A stretch of DNA of 64,000 bases from Capronia americana (Eukaryota > Ascomycota > Eurotiomycetes > Chaetothyriales > Herpotrichiellaceae), in the NCBI GenBank assembly GCA_016110215.1, contig JADWQD010000009.1, positions 60,965 through 124,964 of the forward strand, given 5' to 3'. The notes under the pieces are model-generated. The model saw only the letters and a program-made list of their open reading frames with translations, was not told the DNA's origin and did not search any database. The stretch's first letter is position 1; every line of letters starts with the position of its first letter. Below, piece after piece: positions 1-10,300 of this stretch. The translations under genes and the position numbers were made by a program.

Positions 1-2
1 CT

Positions 3-299
3 CTCCATCCAAACGACACCGAAACCCATCTCCCATTCTTCGACATCCCAGCTTCGGTTGAATCAAGCGTCAAAGCTGTTACAATCAAGCCAGCGGACAT
101 CCACCTTCTTTGGCAGGATCTTCTAAACGACACAGCCCGTACGCAGGCGCATATCCGGATGAAGAAATATGTGAAGTATGTCACAGAACGCAGAAAGCAG
201 GCAGCATTGATCGCCGAGCAGAAGGATCAAGCACAGAAGAATCGACAGCGGGGCAAAGAGGCACGAGAAGCACGATGGAGACGTCGGTCGGGAGTTTGA
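3..299 (+). CDS. C-terminal end of PD-(D/E)XK-like fungal protein (partial)
   Basis: The reading frame is open from the window edge to a TGA at 297-299 and gives the last 98 residues of a protein whose 5' part lies outside the window. It aligns along its whole length with the C-terminus of the gene at 29614-30859. Shared blocks are NDTETHLPFF against NDSETRLPFF, an AVT..PADIHLLW against AVT..SADIHKLW block, and a basic coiled-coil-like tail ending in ARWRRR or ERWRRR. The nuclease-like core of the family is not in the window, so activity cannot be judged. Membership in the family rests on within-window homology; I am confident of that and of the stop, but the gene's true length is unknown. 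Confidence 0.75.
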   Translation, partial: LHPNDTETHLPFFDIPASVESSVKAVTIKPADIHLLWQDLLNDTARTQAHIRMKKYVKYVTERRKQAALIAEQKDQAQKNRQRGKEAREARWRRRSGV

Positions 300-1228
300 A
301 ATCCATCGATAACAAACACAAGGGATGGAATGATCGACGCTCTTCTTGGAGCCTGTGCTTGGAGGAAGTGTGGCCTCACCAACGGATGGCACCTCAATCG
401 CAGGGTCCAGGGCTTCGTCTCAGCGGCACCTCAACGGAGCAACCGTGGTTACGTGCCACAGTGTTGTGTCGGGAGCGTGCGGTTTCTTTTGTTTCGTTCT
501 GTTTCCTTTCCTACCACGGAAAGCATGGCCCCAGTGGGCTCCCTGTTCCAGACAGCCGAGAGCCAGGTGTTCTCGTAGCTAGTACTTGTGGTGCGCGGTT
601 TCCTTTGTTTCCCTTCTTACTGTGGAAAGGCACGGCCCCCGTGGGCTGCCAGTTGTAGATAGCTGAGAGCTCGTCCCTCCTCGCTAGCACTCAAATACAT
701 GATTCAGAGGACTTGCCAGGACGTTGATGTCTGAGTCTGCCAGGCTTGTAGACCTTTCCGGTTTTTTGACGAGCAGCGCGGAGGACAAGTGCGTCCGCAC
801 CCTTCACCACACTCGACAACCACCCCAGTCATTGTTCATCCGTAGAGCTCTCGGAGGAGATGTCACGGGACCACATCCTATCAAGAAAAGGGGAAAGGCC
901 GTCCGTCCGTCCGTAGTAGTATACTTTGCTCGGCAACTTCAGCACAAGGCGTGGCCACACCCGGACACGACCGAGCACGATCGAGTATGACAGGATCGGA
1001 AGTTTACGTTGGGTAATATGTACTAATGTAACTGACTGCATCAAGACACGATGAATCTACGCCGTTACCTATGATAGGTATGTGGGTGGGGCCTGCATGA
1101 TGAGCCTGGCATGACACCGCGCATGACTCACTCTGCATGTGTGTGTGTGCGTGTGTGTCCTAGCCTAACAATCCAACAATCCTGGTGTGACGATGTCTGC
1201 GGACCGGGGGTTTTTGGGGATCAGCTAC
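300..1228. other. No gene seen
   Basis: Only short unrelated frames are present. A TG-rich microsatellite lies near 1139-1160. I see no conserved domain, RNA gene or transposon signature. Confidence 0.5.
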
Positions 1229-1434
1229 CGAGTACTCACTANNNNNNNNNNNNNNNNNNNNNNNNNNNNNNNNNNNNNNNNNNNNNNNNNNNNNNNNNNN
1301 NNNNNNNNNNNNNNNNNNNNNNNNNNNNNNNNNNNNNNCTCGTACAAGGTACTCACTCGTACAAGGTACTCACTCGTACAAGGTACTCACTCGTACAAGG
1401 TACTCACTCGTACAAGGTACTCACTCGTACAAGG
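1229..1434. repeat. 17-bp tandem array interrupted by assembly gap
   Basis: After the gap, five exact head-to-tail copies of the 17-mer CTCGTACAAGGTACTCA start at 1339, 1356, 1373, 1390 and 1407, followed by a partial sixth at 1424-1434. The last bases before the gap (AGTACTCACT) match the same unit, so the array continues through the unresolved bases. Related single units occur near 62208-62228 (ACTCACTCGTACGAGGTA) and 56968. Confidence 0.9.
1242..1338. other. Assembly gap (97 N)
   Basis: There are 97 undetermined bases inside the 17-bp tandem array. The true length may differ because tandem arrays collapse easily in assemblies. Confidence 0.99.
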
Positions 1435-1508
1435 GCTCGTACACCCAGCTGGGTATTAAGGTTTCGGATATCGGAGCCGGGCATCGGATCGAATCGGATC
1501 GAATCGCG

Positions 1509-1587
1509 CTTATCTAACATCGCTTATCTGACAGTTGCATCTCGCTTATCTGACCTCGCTTATCTGACATTTGCATATCGCTTATCT
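1509..1587. promoter_or_regulatory. Cluster of five GATA-type motifs
   Basis: CTTATCT, the reverse complement of AGATAAG, occurs five times in 79 bp, at 1509-1515, 1523-1529, 1545-1551, 1559-1565 and 1581-1587, each within CGCTTATCT. AGATAAG fits the HGATAR site bound by fungal GATA-zinc-finger regulators of nitrogen, iron and light responses. The spacing alternates at about 14 and 22 bp, so the cluster may equally be a decayed tandem repeat. No gene with a plausible start adjoins it, so function is unproven. Confidence 0.4.
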
Positions 1588-1639
1588 GGTGCGGTTGGCG
1601 GTTCCGAGCCGGTTCGCCTATCGTCTTGGCGTGTCTCCG

Positions 1640-2306
1640 CAAATATCATCACGTGATCACCCCAACGGGGAATTGCCACCGTTCAGACCTCTATGCAGAC
1701 CTCTGTGCGGACTTGAAGCCAATATTGTTTTGAGGGGGAGTCAAGACCACCCGCTCCAAAAAGGGGGGGGGTGGCGAACTGGGGGCCGACTGTCGTTTGT
1801 CCGGTGTGTGCACGGCCATCATCGGGGATGTTGTTCCGGAAAGTTTCTTGGGGCACTACGGTTGTGGTGGTGGAGAACGCTGTGGCAGTAGAAACCCATT
1901 GCTGGAAAGCGAATCTGGGTCAGGTATGGTGAGATGGCCTCAAGCGGCCTGTTCTCTATCGTCTGGGATTGGCGGAACTATGTCCCGCGTGCGTGCGCAG
2001 TGCATGGCAGAATGTAAAGGTCTCTCTCCTTGGAGTGGTTCCTCGAATTTGTTATTGACTACTTGGTCCTCTTCTGTTGGGCGTTGCATAACACCCCTCT
2101 CAAGCCTTGTAATCTTACAATAAGGAAATGTGTGACCTTGTCCATCAACTCCTGCATGAGCGTATGGACGTCCTGTCAGGATGCGTCATCCGCCCTCTGG
2201 TAAGAACTTGTCTGCAGTACGTGCTTTGATCCTGTGAATTGGCGGCATCTGTTGCTGGTTTCTGCGCTGTGAGAATTTCTGCTTCTCCTTGCTGGCCTCA
2301 GACCCC
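1640..2306. other. No gene seen
   Basis: A short G-run (1765-1773) and small unrelated frames are present. Part of this stretch is the 3' flank of the minus-strand gene that ends at 2307. Confidence 0.5.
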
Positions 2307-3934
2307 TCAGCAGCCCTCTCCCGCCATTCCTTCCCCAGAGATGGCATCCAGCGCGTTTCTAATCTGTGTCAGGCGCGCGCCCATTCCCCAATCAAGAATA
2401 TTTCGGACCTGGTCACAAAACTTCTGGAAGTGTTCTCGGTCGTGGAGCAGAAATGTCGCAACGCGCTGGATGTAGTACCTCGCCTCGTCGTCTTTCCACG
2501 AAATCCATATTTGGGCGATGTTGTTGTCCACAGCAATGCTGTAGCACAAGTTCGGGACCCGCTGTGTGCTCGGGCATTGCGGAAGGGAGATGTTCAGCTG
2601 GTCCGTCGCGTTGAGGCACGCTGATGACGCACCGGCACACTGGTTAACAGCGACCCAGAGATCACCTGACGTACCTCCCTGGGCTTTGATATCGATGGTG
2701 AGGAATGGGAAAGAAACGCAGGTTGTTGCGGGATTGAGCATTGATTGAGCCAGGACTTGCGACTCCGTGAAGGCCTCCATCGTGTACCCATATAGCTTGT
2801 CCGGTCTTGGCTGACTGACCCTAAACAGAGTCTGAGGACTTTTGGGGACGAGATGCTGCCCTAGGGAAGATTCGGAGGTGCCTTTCAAACCCATTTCGCA
2901 CGCATTAACTGCGTCTTCACTGGGACTGAACACCTTCTGTTGGAGAAAGTCCGCAACATCTCTTTCATTGCACCCCGTCGTTATGAAAGAGTCCAGGACC
3001 CTCATGCACGTGTTCAACTCCTTGACCGAGAGCTTGGGAAGGTCGAGCGTGGACCGTAACATGTCGTCGATGTGGACGGCGACGGCACTCGGCAGCGGCA
3101 ATTCGGATTTGCGGATGTAGATTTTGTTTAGGAGCAAGTTCCTCAGCCGGTAAAACCTATTTCGAGTACCAGTTGCTGTGATAGAAGTCGCAGGTGTCTG
3201 AGAAGCAGATTCGTCGGCAGCGGGAGATCCACTGGCAGTATTTCTTGCAGAGGCGCGCGAGGCGGTCAAACGCGGCTGGAACGCGCCGCGGCCCCGTGTG
3301 CCGCTCATCTCTGGTGCGCTTCTTGTGAGGTGTCTTGGAACCAGGTCGCCGTCTGAACAGTTGAGATGGGTATCCGACCGGCAAAATTTTTCTCTGTTTG
3401 TTCCAACGGAGTCGAGCCACAGGGATACAAAAGTGTGAAGAGAGTCAGGGCAGGGACGCGAATGGACAGGGTCGATGAAGTCTTCGAGAAACGAGGCGTA
3501 CGGCCGCTTGGTTGGGGTAGGCTGTAGTATCACCTGCGCAACCGTCTCTGTTAGCCGTTGGGCACAAGTGAGGGAATATGGTGGCCGTACCTGGGCTGCT
3601 TGACTTGGTAAGTGTCCAGGCTGTACTGGGTCTTTTTGCGTCGCCTGTACCCTCTTCAGGGGCGACAGGCCATTCGCCGAGGGGCAGTCGTGTTGTCTTC
3701 TGGCTCTCTGCTCGGTGGTCGTGTCTTGCGTGAGGCCTCTGTTCAGAGACTGCTCTTGGTGGCTCCACGAAAGCTCTGTCCCTGAGAAGTTAAAAACTTT
3801 CCACCTTTGTGAAAGATTGTGAATCACCAACCTTCACCATTGTCTGCCGCGGTGTCTAGTGGGCTCACCTGAGCGTCCGTAAACCGCGTTGCACCAGAGT
3901 GGTAGGCCAGCGGCGCGATATTTTCGCTGTCCAT
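2307..3934 (-). CDS. DUF7924-type PD-(D/E)XK-fold protein, copy 1
   Basis: This fungal-only family has no established function that I know of; its core reads as a PD-(D/E)XK nuclease fold. The landmarks are a PD-K-LYGY block (D about 347), then D383-I-K385 in FPFLTIDIK, then an LWVAVNQC block and the C-terminal ISWK...WG segment. The family's CRSD and LTRSAPEM signatures lie upstream. The long frame opens with GTG at 3830 and its first internal ATG lies inside conserved sequence, so a 5' exon is needed. I propose exon 1 at 3934-3869 (22 codons) and exon 2 at 3773-2307, joined across a GTGAGC donor with a TTTTTAAC branch-like site; this gives about 510 aa. The acceptor is weak (GAG), so the N-terminus is tentative. 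D replaces the E of the other two copies at the catalytic D/E position, which the fold allows. No disruption is seen in the core. Confidence 0.8.
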
Positions 3935-5092
3935 GATAGCAGAGAACACACTGTCACTATTGCGTGCACGAAGGGATGGTATTGCCATTGACGCTCAGTC
4001 TGCTGAGAGGCGCGATGTGTGCAGAGGTGGAAGTGTCTTGTCATTGTTTCGTAGGCGAGGAAGCAGTGCCAGTCAGGCTTTTGATCGGGCAAATGTCGGA
4101 TGACGTCAGGCCTTGCAGCAACCTTCACTCACCCATCACTGATAGACAAGAACGCCTCGGGACAGCATTGCAAGGCTTCTCCAAGCAAGATCCCGACCGA
4201 CGGTTCATACATACAAGACCGTGTGCAAACAGCACTAACCCCATTCCTCCGGAAAGGAGTCGAGAGGATGATGGATTGTCGGCCAGGAGCGAGTGGGAAG
4301 AATGTCCTTGATGTATGAGAAGCTGGTGGCATGTTCCCGCTTTACACGATTCAGGTGAGATCTCCCTCTGCAGGCAGATAATTCTTTCTGTGTCCTCTTG
4401 TACGTCTTTTCCGAGAAGCTGCAAAAGGATGCCAAAGTTGTTCTTACCACGCTGTGCGATCCTACGCAGTATCACAGTCGTCTTATTGCGAAGACTAGAC
4501 GTCAAGGGTAATCTCGTTCTTGAATATTGTCGCTATCACTACGCTCAGCCTGTCCTAATAGGCTATCCCTGACAGATGTGCCTTCTCCCTTATGCGTCCT
4601 TTCCCCAGGCCACGCGACGTGCTAAGCTGGCGCAGGTGACCGCGTGGTCGGTAGTGCAACATGGGGCGAACGTAGGGCATCATGCAATGACGGTGTTTGG
4701 CATGCAATTACGATGTTTGGCATGCAGTTACAGTGGTTGGCATGCAATACGGCTTTGATCTCCAGGAAGAGTCACATTCCACCATCTATGGCCGTTTGCA
4801 GCGCTTTGGTGAAGCACAGATACCATGAACATTCCAACACACGACGGCAGTTGGAACCTACATCACGTTATCAGGCTGTGAGCATTCACTCTCGACGCCA
4901 CTTGCGCGGTTATGCCTACTGCCTCACAGAACCTTTTCCTTGAAAAGGCAGCTTGTCGAACAACTTGGCTCTCTTTGAAGTTTGCACACACTGCACCAAC
5001 TTGGTACAGCGATCAACAAAGACTCTGACTCTGAAAGCCCATACGCCCTGCGCTGGATCTCTGATTGTCAAACTACGAGACCGCTCTGCAAA
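3935..5092. other. Intergenic; no convincing gene
   Basis: Overlapping frames on both strands (for example 4125-4505 minus) lack recognisable domains or conserved structure. The only clear structure is a 20-bp tandem repeat at 4681-4749, listed separately. Confidence 0.45.
4681..4749. repeat. 20-bp tandem repeat, three and a half copies
   Basis: Units start at 4681, 4701, 4721 and 4741 (partial). Each begins CATGCA and ends in a GTTTGG or GGTTGG block. The units differ from each other by one to four bases. Confidence 0.85.
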
Positions 5093-6608
5093 ATGAAGAA
5101 AGGACAGTCTGATGCTAGACGCCAGTCCCCCCGAAAGCAGGACAAGGCGAACAACAACGATGATGCTGATGCCAAAGGGTCTCCTGGTAAGTCTAAATGG
5201 CATGCGCACCCAAAGACTGCATCTAATCATTCATTGTTGAAACCCCCAGCCTTGCCGGAAGGAAGTGCGGTGATCTTCGTCGGACAGGACATCGTGGAAC
5301 CCCCCCCCAGCGCCCCTCAAGTACAATATGGTTGGGCAATTTGGTGGCCCGTGTTTTGATGAGAAAAGGAGAGAATGGAACACGAGCTTCCCAGTGGAAG
5401 TGGATGGTTCGATCGAGGTGGACGACGGAGGGGAATCCAATCAAGTTCAACACCTTGGAAAGAACCCCCGACAAATTCGTGCTGTAAGTCTCTTCCGCAG
5501 CTGCCACGCTTGACTGACATCTCAAGGCTCTGAATTACGTCGGCCTATTCTCGACACAAGTCTGTGCTAGGATTTTCATCACTGTGGTCTGCAACACGGT
5601 AGGCACTCAGGGTCAGCCGGACCTGAAAGAGGTGCACGGGGCGACGCTGTCCGGCTTCTGGCTGGACAAGACCAAATTCATGACATGCGCCCATTTCTTG
5701 GGGACCATTCGTGACACCAATTCTGATGAGACAGAGAAGTTTCTGAAGGCTCCGAACCTCAAGGCGCCACGAGCTTTCGTTTGCGCCAGAAAGCGGGTCG
5801 GAGCATTGGATACCAAGAAGGCACTTTCAAAAGCCCAGACATGGCCGGTGCACCTTCTTGGGCTCTCAAGATCTTCGGACGTTGCCGTTTTCGAACTGGC
5901 CAAAGGGTCCGAGCCTCCACCACATTCAGTTCCACTCGATATGCTGTCTTCATCCTTTGCGATGCCAACTGATGGAGATGCAGCGGGTATGTCTTTCGAC
6001 GAGACGGACCTGGCACATGCAAATCTCTTCGCAGCTTATTATCCGGGTCCCAATGTGTCTGTGGAGGACAGCGACGTTTCTGACGCGAGAAAACAGCTCG
6101 CACGACAAGCCAACATACGGGATACCTGGGGATTGTGGTGTGCGGAAAGTCAATGTGCTCGGTCTAATACTGACCCTTCTCCAACTGTAAGTCGATGCGT
6201 ATTCCTTGCCCAACAGCCTCTGACCAAATTTTCCAGGACTTCATCACAACATTCTCGCCTAACTGCAGAAGCGTAGCCTTCGGTTCCGTCGAGACAGGAC
6301 ATCGAGGCCACCCAAAACTCCACAAACATGGGAACAGTTGTTTTGTGCAGACGCGAGAATGCAGCATCGTTGGAACATATGGCTGTTCGGGAGGAATGGT
6401 GTGTCACCTCTACCGGGAGAAGAACCGCTGGAAAACTGCCGTCGTGGGAGTCTGTAAGTTGTGTCCGCCGTCAAGTTTTGTTAATGCGAAGAACTGACTT
6501 TATGTTTCAGTCCATGGAGAAAGCCAGAATGATCCGAGATACAACGAATTCTTGGCCTTCACACCCGAGTTTGTCGAAGCGCTTCAAACGGGGGCGTTTT
6601 GGAGCTAG
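5093..6608 (+). CDS. Trypsin-like serine protease domain protein, copy A
   Basis: A chymotrypsin-fold (trypsin-like) peptidase is inferred from a complete triad in order: H145 in TCAHFLG, D207 in SSDVAVFEL, and S360 in GCSGGM. I predict five exons: 5093-5186, 5311-5483, 5527-6186, 6237-6453 and 6511-6608. They join in frame with GT...AG borders to give 413 aa. The first intron uses a C-tract acceptor and is the least certain. No signal peptide is visible, so an intracellular role is likelier than secretion. The paralogue at 47788-49339 shares three intron positions and phases, the FGG box after the first exons, and the NTW and GCSGGM regions, which strongly supports this model. The N-terminus is hydrophilic and basic. 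The substrate is unknown. In fungi such domains occur alone and as effector domains of NLR-type proteins; no NLR partner is seen here. Confidence 0.8.
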
Positions 6609-6874
6609 GAGTGAGAGGCTCGGGTGGCGAATCAATGAGTCCTTCCCAAGCATTTTCGACAGGGCGAGTTCGTCGTGGGTCAAGGGTCCGAGAGCAGCAA
6701 ATCACCATACCGGCGATAGCATCAAGTCATTGGTACTGTGAATTTAGATGTGCAACAGGTCTTGATATTGAGAGAATGGGAGCAACGTGAAAGCTTGGGG
6801 GAAGAGTTCTTACCATGAGTAGCTTTGTGGCCTAGAATCGACAGGGCGTAGGCACGCACGTGACTGATCGAGCC

Positions 6875-7523
6875 GACTGAGACGGAACGTATGCGGACAC
6901 ACCTCTTGGCACACCTTTCGTACCGCACACCTTTCGGATAAACTTTGGCCGGCTTCCGGCGCAGCTAATTGCTGGGGCCACTGCGAATGAACTGACCGAC
7001 ATGAATAGGCTGAAGAGGCACGTATAGCAGCAGCACAGACTATTACACGGGCTATTAGACCACCGCGCCAAAGCCAGTCTCTACTAATTCGGACGCCTAC
7101 CACCGCAGATAGACCTCCCCGGCGCCGAACACCGTCACCAGAGCCTTCACCTTCATTCCCTTCCGCGTACGAGCTTCCGAGTTTAGCCGCGCCACCAAGA
7201 CTAGGCAGAGAGAAGAGACGGAGAGCTCACATAAAGAAGTATATTAAGGCAAGAGAGGCGGGAGAGATTGTAAAGTCATAAGAAGCCTACAAGGCTGAAC
7301 AGCGAGGCTGGGTTTTGTGACACCACCACTAAAAGAGGCGACGGCGAGGTGCGACGGCGAGGTGCGACGGCGAGGTTATATTTTAGAGTGAGAGAACATA
7401 GCACTTCAACAGGAGTTCTTTTTAGTTGTGCGACCGTACAAAGAAGCTCCGCCGGAAGCCCGGCAAAGGTTTATCCGAAAGGTGTGCCAAGAGGTGTGTC
7501 CGTATACGAGGTACGTTCCGGAC
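6875..7523. mobile_element. Short element with about 75-bp inverted repeats
   Basis: The left arm (about 6875-6966) and right arm (about 7446-7523) are imperfect reverse complements. They share CCGGAAGCC, TTATCCGAAAGGTGTGC and AAGAGGTGTGTCCG blocks; the left arm has a roughly 15-bp internal duplication. The 480-bp interior holds a coding-like frame, roughly 7014-7280 (+), that is rich in Arg and Pro and contains REKRRRAHIKKYIKAREAG, possibly a transposase remnant. Target-site duplications were not found by eye. It could be a non-autonomous DNA transposon or two decayed inserts in opposite orientation. Confidence 0.5.
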
Positions 7524-7529
7524 TGAGAA

Positions 7530-8577
7530 AGGAGCTCTGAGCAGACTGCCTCAGCAGCGTCACGTTGGAGTTGAGCCCAGGTTAGGAGTAAAGCAGCGGC
7601 ATGCGACAGACAGACTGGAAGAATCAATGCCAAATGAAGTTGGGTCCCCATTCCTGTGCGACCCGATAATCATTGATTGACTGCTTGTTGCCTCCGGGAC
7701 ACACTGAACTAGCCAGCAGACATGCGAATGAGTGAAACAGTTTTCCAGTCGAGTGGCTGGACAGGACGTTGCGCGACGCCAGCGGTTCGACTCGATCGAG
7801 TGTTGTTGTTGATTTTTACAGTATCTATCCCCACCATGGACCATGGACCATGCATGGCGGGCGGGCGACGCATTGACTGCTGGATGCTCCAGCTTCCTCG
7901 TCCTCCTGGATCGATCGATTACCCACCCATCCACCCACCCGTACGAGGTGCATACTCGATCCAAAATCCATTCAATCTGGACCGGACCTTAGGATAACCG
8001 CGGGTCGGAGAATCAGAATCACTCCGTGTTTTGTACGTGTCCGTCCGTCTCTCTTGGAGAAAATCGGGTTGCGAGGGTTGCGAGGGTGGCGGTTGCACGC
8101 ATCTATCAGAACAAGGTTGCAATGAATCGTCGGGGCCGGACTTGTGCTCGAAAGCTGATGCAGACTTGTGAAGAAGAAGAGGCGATCCTAGCCTGCCAGG
8201 AGAAGACGGAATGAGTATTGGACTAACGACGACTACAGCCATGTGTGGGAAGGACAGGGCGCAGGAGGACAATTACACTGAAGGAGAGACAAGATATGGT
8301 CAGGCCTTGGCCCAGCAGACAACCACACAACCACACAACCACACAACCACACAACCACACAACCACACAACCACACAACCACACAAGTAGATCAACTTGC
8401 CCGAACCCGTCGTATCAACGCACCAGCGATCATCGCCTCACACGTGGAAACGACTGGCCCCAGTCTCCTGAGACGTCGCTTCCCCCCTAGCTGTCTGCGC
8501 AAGATCAAGATACCGTCCAGCGGCCCAGCAGACCAATGGACAAGTCGATCAGCTGACCCGAACTCGGCGCGCTGTGA
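7530..8577. other. No gene seen; microsatellite inside
   Basis: Apart from the ACCACACA microsatellite at 8320-8386 and short palindromic GATCGATC-type patches near 7910, I see no recognisable feature. Confidence 0.5.
8320..8386. repeat. 8-bp microsatellite (ACCACACA)n
   Basis: About eight near-perfect copies of an ACCACACA unit. Confidence 0.9.
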
Positions 8578-9918
8578 TCAACGCCTCAGACGTTTGGACC
8601 GATGTGGAGTGGTCTCCTGAGAGACAGTAGCATCAAGGGCTCTCTTCCGCTGAGTCTGTTCCTGTTCCCTCAGAGCATCAAGGGCTCTCTTCCGCCGAGT
8701 CTGTTCCTGTTCCCTCAGAGCATCGAAAACAGCGCCAATGTGCGGTCGGCGATGATCCTTCCCCCACTCAAGCACATTACGGACAAAGCGGCGGAGTAGG
8801 AGGTAGTGTTCGGGTTCTTGGACCAGGAGCCCCTTGATTTGCTGAGTGTAGTATCCCTGGCCTTCCTTCCATGATATGAAGAGCCGGGCTTCGCTTCCGT
8901 TCATGGCAATGCTAAAGGCAACAGTGTCCACGGGTGAAATGGTTGGTAACGGGTGCTGTTCGATAGATCCATTCAGCCGTTCGACGATATGAATACAGGA
9001 TGCGGCGCCGCTTAGACATTGGTTGGTGGCAACCCAGAGACTCCCCGCGGTAGGACCAAGGTCATCTCCCTTCAACTCGATGAACAAAAAGGGAAGAACC
9101 AGTTGTTGACTATTGGCAGTAACTTCGTTCCAGTGTGGGTCCATAAATTGCTGCTGCTCTAATGTGAAGGCTCCTGTGTGATAACCGTAAAGGATATCAG
9201 GCTTTGGCTTGCTGACTGTATCTGATAAGTCAGGAACATGTTGTTGACGTATAGAGTAGAATAGGTCGGTAGTCCTTAGACCTTGAAATCGCTTTGAAGG
9301 GTTTTCGAAAATATGGCGTTGGAAGCACTTATATACCTGTGTCTCACTGCCGTCAATATCGAGGAGGTCGGTTAGACTAGTGTCGTTCTCAATATGTTCA
9401 ACGGCTGGTTCGGGCGATTGACGTCCCCTGAACATCTCATCCGCGAGGCTCTGAACATGTGGAGGTAGCTTCTCCCGCCGAGGGCGGAGATGGATGTGAT
9501 TCCCGGCGAGACCTTGCCGGTACCTAGGGTCTCTCACGCGGGAACTGGTCGCTCGGCTGTTCATACTGGCGTCTGAATGTAGGTCTGAAGGTAAAGAGGG
9601 TTCCTGATCCTCAAAGTCGGAGAGGGCTCTTGCTGAATTAATGACGAGAGGAGGGGAGATCTGGGAAAACAAGTGACTGTAACTGTGTTGCTGTTGCGGT
9701 TGCTGTTGCTGTTGGTCCTGGTCGAGGTCACAAGATGCGAGCCAGTTGTGTACTTTTGAGGTCTGAGAAGTCTTTGGGAGACGGAGGATGGTGTTGAATG
9801 CTGGCGGCGGCGGACGACGAGGTTGCGGTTGATGGACGGTCTTGAGGAAGCCCGCTGGTGTAAGCTGCCTTATAGCTGAAGCCTCAGCCTCAGCCTTGTT
9901 GAGTGTGTGACTAGACAT
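8578..9918 (-). CDS. DUF7924-type PD-(D/E)XK-fold protein, copy 2
   Basis: This is a single-exon gene of 446 aa. The start is the ATG at 9918 (MSSHTLNK); the frame upstream opens only with GTG and corresponds to a duplicated non-coding flank. Landmarks are a QPQPRRP and RLPKTSQ.SKV..WL N-terminal block shared with copy 3, a glutamine-rich stretch (about residues 75-90), P240-D241 in KPDILYGY, E281-L-K283 in LPFLFIELK, LWVATNQC, and ISWK...YYTQQI. The C-terminus carries two tandem copies of ALREQEQT.RKRALDA followed by a basic tail that could be a nuclear localisation signal. A nuclease-like activity is inferred from the intact PD...ExK signature only. It is the closest relative of copy 3 at 34880. 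No stop or frameshift is seen. Confidence 0.85.
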   Translation of the reverse strand: MSSHTLNKAEAEASAIRQLTPAGFLKTVHQPQPRRPPPPAFNTILRLPKTSQTSKVHNWLASCDLDQDQQQQQPQQQHSYSHLFSQISPPLVINSARALSDFEDQEPSLPSDLHSDASMNSRATSSRVRDPRYRQGLAGNHIHLRPRREKLPPHVQSLADEMFRGRQSPEPAVEHIENDTSLTDLLDIDGSETQVYKCFQRHIFENPSKRFQGLRTTDLFYSIRQQHVPDLSDTVSKPKPDILYGYHTGAFTLEQQQFMDPHWNEVTANSQQLVLPFLFIELKGDDLGPTAGSLWVATNQCLSGAASCIHIVERLNGSIEQHPLPTISPVDTVAFSIAMNGSEARLFISWKEGQGYYTQQIKGLLVQEPEHYLLLRRFVRNVLEWGKDHRRPHIGAVFDALREQEQTRRKRALDALREQEQTQRKRALDATVSQETTPHRSKRLRR

Positions 9919-10300
9919 CTTAATTGGAACAAAGGGACTGGTGGTGGTGGTTGTGTTGAACCAAGGTGTCTTGAGTGAGACAGTGGGTGGCAGTGGTGGT
10001 TGCGTGAACCAAGGTGTTTTGATGAGACAGACAGGGGAAAGACGTGGGCGTATCTTCGACAGCCTTTTTGTGCCAGGGGAAACAAAGAACGAGCGGGACA
10101 GAATGTTTGCCACCGTGCCTTTGTCTCGCCGGCAAGTCCAGTGTTCCAGGTGCTTTAGGCACCCTTTGTTCAGGCCGGGTGCCTTGTGCACTCACAATCT
10201 TTGTCCAAGCCGTGGGCTTTGGCTCTTGGGCATTCTTTGACCAAGCACTGCTTAGTCGATTTCGGTTGTCGAGCCTCATGGCGAGCGACAAGACCAAGTT
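9919..10300 (-). repeat. 5' flank of DUF7924 copy 2, shared with copy 3
   Basis: Read on the minus strand, this flank matches the plus-strand flank of copy 3 at 34570-34879. A GGCTTGGACAAAGA block lies about 290-300 bp before the ATG in both. A GCCGGCGAGACAAAGGCA block lies about 210 bp before the ATG in both. A CCCGCTCGT block and a GTCGAAGA block follow in the same order. The duplication therefore took the promoter or leader together with the gene. Confidence 0.75.

Noticed and set aside
1339..1434. Regular repeats as a CRISPR array
   Set aside because: Units are head-to-tail without spacers, and the sequence is eukaryotic.
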